Positions 23,152 to 27,660 of a stretch of 27,660 bases of DNA are shown here, piece after piece. Below the pieces are notes generated by a model. The model was given only the letters and a program-made list of their open reading frames with translations. It made no database searches and had not been told where the DNA came from. The translations under genes were made by a program, and so were the position numbers. Each line of letters opens with the position of its first letter. The first letter of the stretch is position 1. This DNA comes from an uncultured Rhodocyclaceae bacterium (GTDB lineage Bacteria; Pseudomonadota; Gammaproteobacteria; Burkholderiales; Rhodocyclaceae): assembly GCA_937892345.1 (NCBI GenBank), contig CALAGF010000185.1, positions 1 through 27,660 of the forward strand, read 5' to 3'.

Positions 23152-24083
23152 TCGTGAAAACCCTATCCTGTCTTTTACTGGCGATGTTTTCAGGCTTGGT
23201 GCAGGCTGGTGCGCTGGCTTATGTGCCCAATGAAAAATCGGCGACCGTCAGCGTTATCGATACCGAAAACGACCAGCCCATGGCGAGCTTCGCCTTGGGC
23301 AAGCGACCGCGGGGTATTGCGGTCGGGGAGCGGCATCTCTATCTGACGGATGCGCAAGGCAGCGCGCTGCTGATTGCCGATCGCCACAATGGCAAACTGT
23401 TGCGTACCGTGATGCTCGGTGAGTCGCCGGAAGGCGTCTCGTTGTCTGCTGACGGAACGCTACTGGCGGTTGCCATGGAGGATGACAACGTGGTGGCGCT
23501 GCTCGGTGCGCCCGACGGCAAGGCGTTGGCGCGGATCAAGGTGCATGGAAAGAATCCCGAACACGCCGTATTCAGTCCGGATGGTCGCTGGCTCTACGTC
23601 AGTGCCGAGGAGGCTGAGCAGGTTGATGTGATCGATGTGGCAGCCCGCCGCCAGGTGGGTAGCATTGATGTCGGCAAGCGTCCGCGCGGCATCGCCTTCC
23701 TGCCGGATGGCAGCCGCGCCTATGTTGCCTGCGAGATGGCTGGCAAGATCTACGCGATTGACGTGGCCAAGCGCACGGTGATCGCCGAAATCCTTGCCGG
23801 CCAATACCCGAACGGTGTTGCGGTCCACCCCGACGGCAAGCAGGTTTTCATCTCCAACGGGCGCGATCCTTCGGTCATGGCGATCGATGTGGACAGCAAC
23901 ACGGTGCGCGCCACTGTGGCTGTGGGGAAACGTCCTTGGAACATGGCGGTCACCCCTGATGGTGCCAAGCTCTACGTGGCGAATGGACGCTCCGGCACGG
24001 TTTCGGTGATTGATACAGCCCGCATGCAAGTGCTGCAGGATCTCACTGTGGGTGAATTGCCTTGGGGGGTTGCCATCCGATGA
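23148..24083 (+). CDS. Seven-blade YVTN beta-propeller protein, PQQ-catabolism associated
   Basis: A 311-residue periplasmic protein with a signal peptide (LSCLLLAMFSGLVQA before GALAY). Seven repeats are visible by their recurring turn: GKRPRGIA, GESPEGVS, GKNPEHAV, GKRPRGIA, GQYPNGVA, GKRPWNMA and GELPWGVA, each followed by a DG or similar turn and strands such as LYVANG. Seven repeats predict one closed propeller. This family (TIGR03866-like, from memory) accompanies PQQ-dependent dehydrogenases; its role is unknown, possibly docking or electron-transfer scaffolding. It overlaps both neighbours by ATGA. Confidence 0.87.
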   Translation: MIVKTLSCLLLAMFSGLVQAGALAYVPNEKSATVSVIDTENDQPMASFALGKRPRGIAVGERHLYLTDAQGSALLIADRHNGKLLRTVMLGESPEGVSLSADGTLLAVAMEDDNVVALLGAPDGKALARIKVHGKNPEHAVFSPDGRWLYVSAEEAEQVDVIDVAARRQVGSIDVGKRPRGIAFLPDGSRAYVACEMAGKIYAIDVAKRTVIAEILAGQYPNGVAVHPDGKQVFISNGRDPSVMAIDVDSNTVRATVAVGKRPWNMAVTPDGAKLYVANGRSGTVSVIDTARMQVLQDLTVGELPWGVAIR

Positions 24084-24640
24084 ACAGTTCACGCTATAGC
24101 TTCCCGGCTGTGCTGCTGCACTGGCTGATGGCCGGTTTGGTGCTCTACATGCTCTGGCTGGGGGTGAGCATGGTGGATCTGCCGAAAGGACCGGAGCGGA
24201 CGGCAGCTTATGGATTGCATAAATCCTTTGGTTTGTTGCTGCTCGGGCTGTTCTTTGTCCGTTTTGGCTGGCGCATCCGGCATACGCCGCCTGCACTTTC
24301 CGGGAGAGGCTGGGAGCGCAAAGTGGCGCATGGTACCCATCACGCGCTATACCTTTTCCTGCTGCTGACGCCGCTTGCCGGCTATCTGGCCTCAAGTTTT
24401 TCAACCTATCCGCTGAAGTTTTTCGGGCTGGCAGTGCTCAAGGCGGGTTGGCCGGATGAAAGCATTCAGGAGATTTTCAAGCGCATCCATGTACTCTCGG
24501 CCTGGGCCGGCATGTTGTTGGTGGGTTTGCACATCGCAGGGGCACTTAAAAATCTCCTGCGCCGTGATGGCAGCATGCAGCGCATGTTGCCTGCCTGCGG
24601 TGTTCAGAAAATGAACACCTGTTCCGATGCGGAGCAATAG
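24080..24640 (+). CDS. Cytochrome b561-type membrane protein
   Basis: A 186-residue inner-membrane protein with four transmembrane helices and the b561 pattern of haem-ligating histidines: PAVLLHWLMAGLV, YGLHKSFGLLLLG, VAHGTHHALYLFLLLTPLAGYL and RIHVLSAWAGMLLVGLHIAGAL. It probably passes electrons between periplasmic cytochrome or quinoprotein and the quinone pool. ATG 24080 (overlapping the propeller stop by ATGA) is preferred over an in-frame start at 24062 inside the upstream gene. It is the last gene of the sigma-54 operon and is followed within 50 bases by a strong terminator. Confidence 0.9.
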   Translation: MNSSRYSFPAVLLHWLMAGLVLYMLWLGVSMVDLPKGPERTAAYGLHKSFGLLLLGLFFVRFGWRIRHTPPALSGRGWERKVAHGTHHALYLFLLLTPLAGYLASSFSTYPLKFFGLAVLKAGWPDESIQEIFKRIHVLSAWAGMLLVGLHIAGALKNLLRRDGSMQRMLPACGVQKMNTCSDAEQ

Positions 24641-24687
24641 TGCTCCAGCGATCTACCGTCGGTCATCAAGGGTCAACGGTGTTTTGA

Positions 24688-24721
24688 ATGAAAAAACCGC
24701 GCGCTTGTGCGGTTTTTTCAT
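24688..24721. terminator. Bidirectional Rho-independent terminator
   Basis: ATGAAAAAACCGC (24688-24700), an 8-base loop, and GCGGTTTTTTCAT (24709-24721) form a perfect 13-bp stem with A and T runs on both sides. It terminates the cytochrome b561 operon on the plus strand and the convergent GGDEF gene on the minus strand. The TGA stop of the latter lies inside one arm. Confidence 0.92.
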
Positions 24722-26307
24722 TTTTGTTCCTGATATTTGGCTGCATACATGCGCGCGTCGGCGATTTTGATCAACTCGCGGCTCTCTTCCGCATCCTCAG
24801 GGAAGCGTGCGATACCCAAGCTGGCGGAAATCTGGATGCGATGCCCTTCAATGTCGAAAGGCAGGCTAAGTGCTTCGGTCAGTTTCCTTGAGGTAGCCTC
24901 GATTTCACTCAGATCGCGCGTGTTGCGGAGAAAGGCGAGAAATTCATCACCACCCACGCGTGCCACCGTATCCGAAGCGCGTAATTGCTGCCGCAATCGG
25001 GAGGCAACGTGTTGCAGCAAGTGGTCACCAATCGCGTGCCCCAAGGTGTCGTTGATGGGTTTGAATTTGTCCAGATCGATAAACAGGACCGCCAGGCCCT
25101 GACGGTCGCGTCGGGCTGTGGCCAAGGCCTGTTCCAGTCGATCCAGAAACAAGGCGCGGTTGGGCAGTTCGGTGAGCGTGTCATGCTGTGCGAGATGGCG
25201 AATGCGGACTTCCGCAGCGCGGCTTTCTGCCAGTGCTTTGGCAAGACGCCGGTTGATGCGATAGATGTAGAGCGCGAGCGCACTCACCGAGGCCAGCAAG
25301 CCCATGGCGAGATAGAGCGATGAGAGATCGGGGCGTGCATTCGGCTCATACAGGAAGCCGTCGAGCGAGTAATCGCGTGGTAATAGTCCGAGATCAGCAT
25401 AGGTGTCGGCGATGTGGCGCCAGCGGCCCCGATTCATGTAACCGATTTCGATCAGGTCCGTTCGCATGAGGGCCGTCATCCGGCTGGCTTCGAAGCGATA
25501 AAAGTCCTGACCATGCGCGGCAGAATATTTGTTGAAAATGAGTTCAACGATTTCATCCGGGTGCTGCATCGCATATTCCCAACCGCGCAGACTTGCTTCC
25601 CGGAAGGCGCGCACCCGTTCCGGATGCAACTTCAATTCCTCTTCGGTAGTGAATAAGTTGTCGCCGTAAAAATCGATACCCCCTGTTCTTGGGGTGTAGG
25701 TTTGATACGCGAAATTGGCTTGATTCAGGTAATAGGGCTCATTGCTGACGTAGGCGGAAATGGCATCGACCTTGCCGTCGATCAGATCCTGAGGCTGAAA
25801 GCTGTGGTCGAGCTGGACGAGGCGATTCAGCGCAATACCTTCCTGATGGAGATAGGCAATTAGTTCGTCGGATTGGGGTTCGATCATGACCCGCTTGTCC
25901 ACGATGTCGTGGATGCCCTGAGTGCCTCTCGGACTGTCTGTTTGACGTGCGATGAGTACCAGCGGGGAGTGCTGGAAGATGGCGGCAAGCACCACTACCG
26001 GCTTGCCCGCCTTGCGGGCGAGCATCAGGCTGCTGGTGCCAACACCGTACTGCGCCTGCTTGCTCAGTACGGCATCGACCGGATCGTGACCGGGACGCGC
26101 TTCGGCCAGTGTGACCTCCAAGCCTTGTGCCTGGTAATAGCCTTTTTCCAGCGCCGCATAATAGCCAGCAAACTGGAATGCATGCGTCCACTTGAGCTGG
26201 AGGGTGATTTTTTCGGCCGCCCAAAGCGGTACTGTCGGCAGAAGCAGGCAGCACCAGCAGACAAGACGAAGCAGATAAAGCGACTGGCAAGAAGACATGG
26301 GCATCAT
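24718..26307 (-). CDS. THI5/NMT1-like periplasmic sensor fused to diguanylate cyclase
   Basis: A 529-residue inner-membrane protein. A signal sequence (about 1-30, ending PLWA before AEKITLQL) leads to a THI5/NMT1-type binding domain (about 31-290: LKWTHAFQFAGYYAALEKGYY, YGVGTSSLMLARKAGKPVVVLAAI). One transmembrane helix (about 317-340) and a cytoplasmic GGDEF domain (about 362-529) follow. The catalytic motif is an intact GGDEF at 452-456, and RASD at 443-446 lies exactly five residues before it, the inhibitory I-site, so it should make c-di-GMP with product feedback. Ligands of this binding-domain family include pyrimidine precursors of thiamine and related small molecules; the one here is unknown. 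ATG 26307 is chosen as the first Met before the signal peptide; 26304 and 26298 are possible. The frame is open to 26745 over the cytochrome gene, which I reject. Confidence 0.88.
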   Translation of the reverse strand: MMPMSSCQSLYLLRLVCWCCLLLPTVPLWAAEKITLQLKWTHAFQFAGYYAALEKGYYQAQGLEVTLAEARPGHDPVDAVLSKQAQYGVGTSSLMLARKAGKPVVVLAAIFQHSPLVLIARQTDSPRGTQGIHDIVDKRVMIEPQSDELIAYLHQEGIALNRLVQLDHSFQPQDLIDGKVDAISAYVSNEPYYLNQANFAYQTYTPRTGGIDFYGDNLFTTEEELKLHPERVRAFREASLRGWEYAMQHPDEIVELIFNKYSAAHGQDFYRFEASRMTALMRTDLIEIGYMNRGRWRHIADTYADLGLLPRDYSLDGFLYEPNARPDLSSLYLAMGLLASVSALALYIYRINRRLAKALAESRAAEVRIRHLAQHDTLTELPNRALFLDRLEQALATARRDRQGLAVLFIDLDKFKPINDTLGHAIGDHLLQHVASRLRQQLRASDTVARVGGDEFLAFLRNTRDLSEIEATSRKLTEALSLPFDIEGHRIQISASLGIARFPEDAEESRELIKIADARMYAAKYQEQK

Positions 26308-26363
26308 TGTACGTCTACCCGGGGCGCAGCAAGCCTCGGGGCGCCTCTGGATGAGCCGGCCCA

Positions 26364-26400
26364 ATAAAAACGGGGGGCAGGTCGCCTGACCTGCCCCCCG
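26364..26400 (-). terminator. Rho-independent terminator after the cytochrome c gene
   Basis: On the minus strand CGGGGGGCAGGTC, a 4-base loop, and GACCTGCCCCCCG form a perfect 13-bp stem (26371-26400), followed by TTTTTATT. It ends the DUF779/cytochrome transcription unit just upstream of the GGDEF gene, which therefore needs its own promoter in the roughly 60 bases between. Confidence 0.92.
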
Positions 26401-26446
26401 CCGGGTTCGGGGTGCTGTTCTCCCCTTGATTGTTAATTGCTGAAAC

Positions 26447-26779
26447 TTAGTGCAGTGAAAGAATCCACTGGATGGCCGCCTTGAGGTCCTCGTCGCTGAT
26501 CTTGTCGGCCGGGTGCGGCAACATCGGGACTTGACCCCAGTTGCCCGAGCCGCCGGCACGAACCTTGTCAAACAGGTGAGCCGGTGCTTTTGCATCGCCC
26601 TTGTATTTTGCAGCGACGTCCTTGTAAGCCGGGCCCACGCGCTTGGCATCAACGGTGTGGCAGGCGACGCAGCGGGCCTTCTTGACGATGGCCTCGCCAT
26701 CACTGGCGTGGGCGAGTTGTGCGTTGCCCAGGCAAACTGCAGCAAGCAGGGGGAGGAGCAGGGTGTGGATGCGTTTCAT
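26447..26779 (-). CDS. Small periplasmic cytochrome c (c5/c551-like)
   Basis: A 110-residue class I cytochrome. The signal peptide ends at QLAHA before SDGEAIV; the haem motif is CVACH and the sixth ligand is probably Met in QVPMLPHPADKIS. IQWILSLH is the usual C-terminal helix. Mature size is about 85 residues, as in cytochrome c551 electron carriers. ATG 26779 has AAGGAC upstream; the frame extends further to 26920 across the DUF779 gene without support. It lies 25 bases after DUF779 and ends at a strong terminator. It may accept electrons in the alcohol-oxidation chain or serve denitrification. Confidence 0.92.
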   Translation of the reverse strand: MKRIHTLLLPLLAAVCLGNAQLAHASDGEAIVKKARCVACHTVDAKRVGPAYKDVAAKYKGDAKAPAHLFDKVRAGGSGNWGQVPMLPHPADKISDEDLKAAIQWILSLH

Positions 26780-26804
26780 GTTCAATGTCCTTGAATAGGT
26801 CGGT

Positions 26805-27176
26805 TCAGACGAGTCCGGCGGCTTGCAAATCCAGCCATTCGTTGTCGGAAAACAGGCGTGAGCGGGTGTGGAAGGCTTTGCCGGTGTTGCCTTCGAGCGA
26901 GAAGGTGCCGCCGCTGCCATCGATGACGTCGATGATCAGTTGCGTGTGCTTCCAGTATTCGTATTGCGAGGCGCTGATGTAAAAAGGCAAATCACCGATA
27001 TCGCCCAGATGGACATCGTAGGCACCAATGGTGAGGTCACCTTGCATGTAGCAGTTGGCGGCGCTGTTGTCGCAGCAGCCACCGGACTGATGGAACATCA
27101 GGTCCGGGCCGTACTGCTGTTTCAGGAGCCTAATCAGCGCCAGCGCAGCCGGCGTGGCAATGACGCGGTCGACCAT
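26805..27176 (-). CDS. DUF779 family protein, aldehyde-dehydrogenase associated
   Basis: A 123-residue cytoplasmic protein typical of DUF779: ATPAALALIRLLKQQYGPDLMFHQSGGCC at the start (seen here over residues 7-35), then a cysteine-rich GGCCDNSAANCY and a C-terminal FSLEGNTGKAFHTRSRLFSDNEW. The three close Cys suggest a metal or thiol function, which is not established. Its genes are nearly always next to acetaldehyde-type aldehyde dehydrogenases, as here. ATG 27176 is preceded by GGGAGAAA. A strong hairpin with a T run lies between it and the aldehyde dehydrogenase gene, so it is likely expressed at a lower level than the dehydrogenase. Confidence 0.88.
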   Translation of the reverse strand: MVDRVIATPAALALIRLLKQQYGPDLMFHQSGGCCDNSAANCYMQGDLTIGAYDVHLGDIGDLPFYISASQYEYWKHTQLIIDVIDGSGGTFSLEGNTGKAFHTRSRLFSDNEWLDLQAAGLV

Positions 27177-27201
27177 GAGTTTCTCCCAAAAAGCGGGTTC
27201 T

Positions 27202-27230
27202 TAAAAAAAGGGGGCGGTTGCCCGCCCCCG
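27202..27230 (-). terminator. Rho-independent terminator/attenuator between the aldehyde dehydrogenase and DUF779 genes
   Basis: On the minus strand GGGGGCGG-type arms (an 8-bp all-G/C stem with a 4-base loop, CCGCCCCC on the other arm) are followed by TTTTTTT at 27203-27209. It is well formed and sits 46 bases downstream of the dehydrogenase stop. It may be leaky, allowing reduced read-through into DUF779. Confidence 0.85.
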
Positions 27231-27275
27231 AAGAGTTGCCCGCAAACTTGAATCGGGCGAGGGGAGATGCCTTGA

Positions 27276-27660
<385 letters not shown>

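Noticed and set aside
26308..26745. Upstream extension of the GGDEF protein
   Set aside because: It would cross a perfect terminator and the cytochrome c gene, and a normal signal peptide begins at 26307.

Overview
The window looks like a chromosomal segment of a GC-rich betaproteobacterium, most likely Rhodocyclales (Dechloromonas/Azonexus/Accumulibacter-like). This placement is inferred from the gene content: an NAD-linked Hox hydrogenase, a class I PHA synthase, a B12-dependent ribonucleotide reductase, PQQ-type alcohol-oxidation accessory genes and FNR-type promoters. It was not established by any search. I see no rRNA, tRNA, CRISPR array, insertion sequence or prophage core. Gene density is high, and no gene-free stretch exceeds about 260 bases.

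Left part (1-7287, all minus strand). A 3'-truncated adenosylcobalamin-dependent ribonucleotide reductase (nrdJ) has a textbook pair of NrdR boxes over its promoter. Next comes a five-gene operon read right to left: fabI-like enoyl-ACP reductase, a small kinase-like protein, a CX5R protein phosphatase, a MaoC-domain/phosphate acetyltransferase fusion, and ackA. It ends in a Rho-independent terminator. This operon couples acetyl-CoA/acetyl-phosphate/acetate interconversion to acyl metabolism and carries an unusual kinase/phosphatase pair.

Middle (7544-13454, plus strand). hoxF-hoxU-hoxY-hoxH-hoxW encode a bidirectional NAD-reducing [NiFe] hydrogenase (group 3d type) and its maturation protease, with overlapping or nearly touching genes. 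A secreted protein of unknown function follows, under its own FNR-like box. A universal stress protein gene lies convergent to it.

14098-19650 (plus strand). phaC is translationally coupled to a soluble, degenerate chemoreceptor-tip protein. That is followed by a metallo-beta-lactamase/flavodiiron-like protein resembling oxygen-binding di-iron proteins. A perfect FNR box then starts a second operon: hemerythrin, DUF2249-like protein, a polytopic NnrS/oxidase-subunit-like membrane protein, and SirB2. Together this looks like an oxygen/NO/iron response block attached to PHA synthesis, and it is the most interesting part of the window.

Right part (19651-27660). A sigma-54 enhancer-binding regulator is divergent from a -24/-12 promoter. 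That promoter drives a PedF-like cytochrome c, a periplasmic binding protein, a seven-blade YVTN propeller and a cytochrome b561. These are the usual accessory proteins of PQQ-dependent alcohol oxidation, although no dehydrogenase gene is in the window. After a bidirectional terminator come, on the minus strand, a THI5/NMT1-like sensor fused to GGDEF, a small cytochrome c, a DUF779 protein and the C-terminal end of an acetaldehyde-type aldehyde dehydrogenase. This fits a periplasmic alcohol to aldehyde to acetate route that could feed the ackA/pta genes at the other end.
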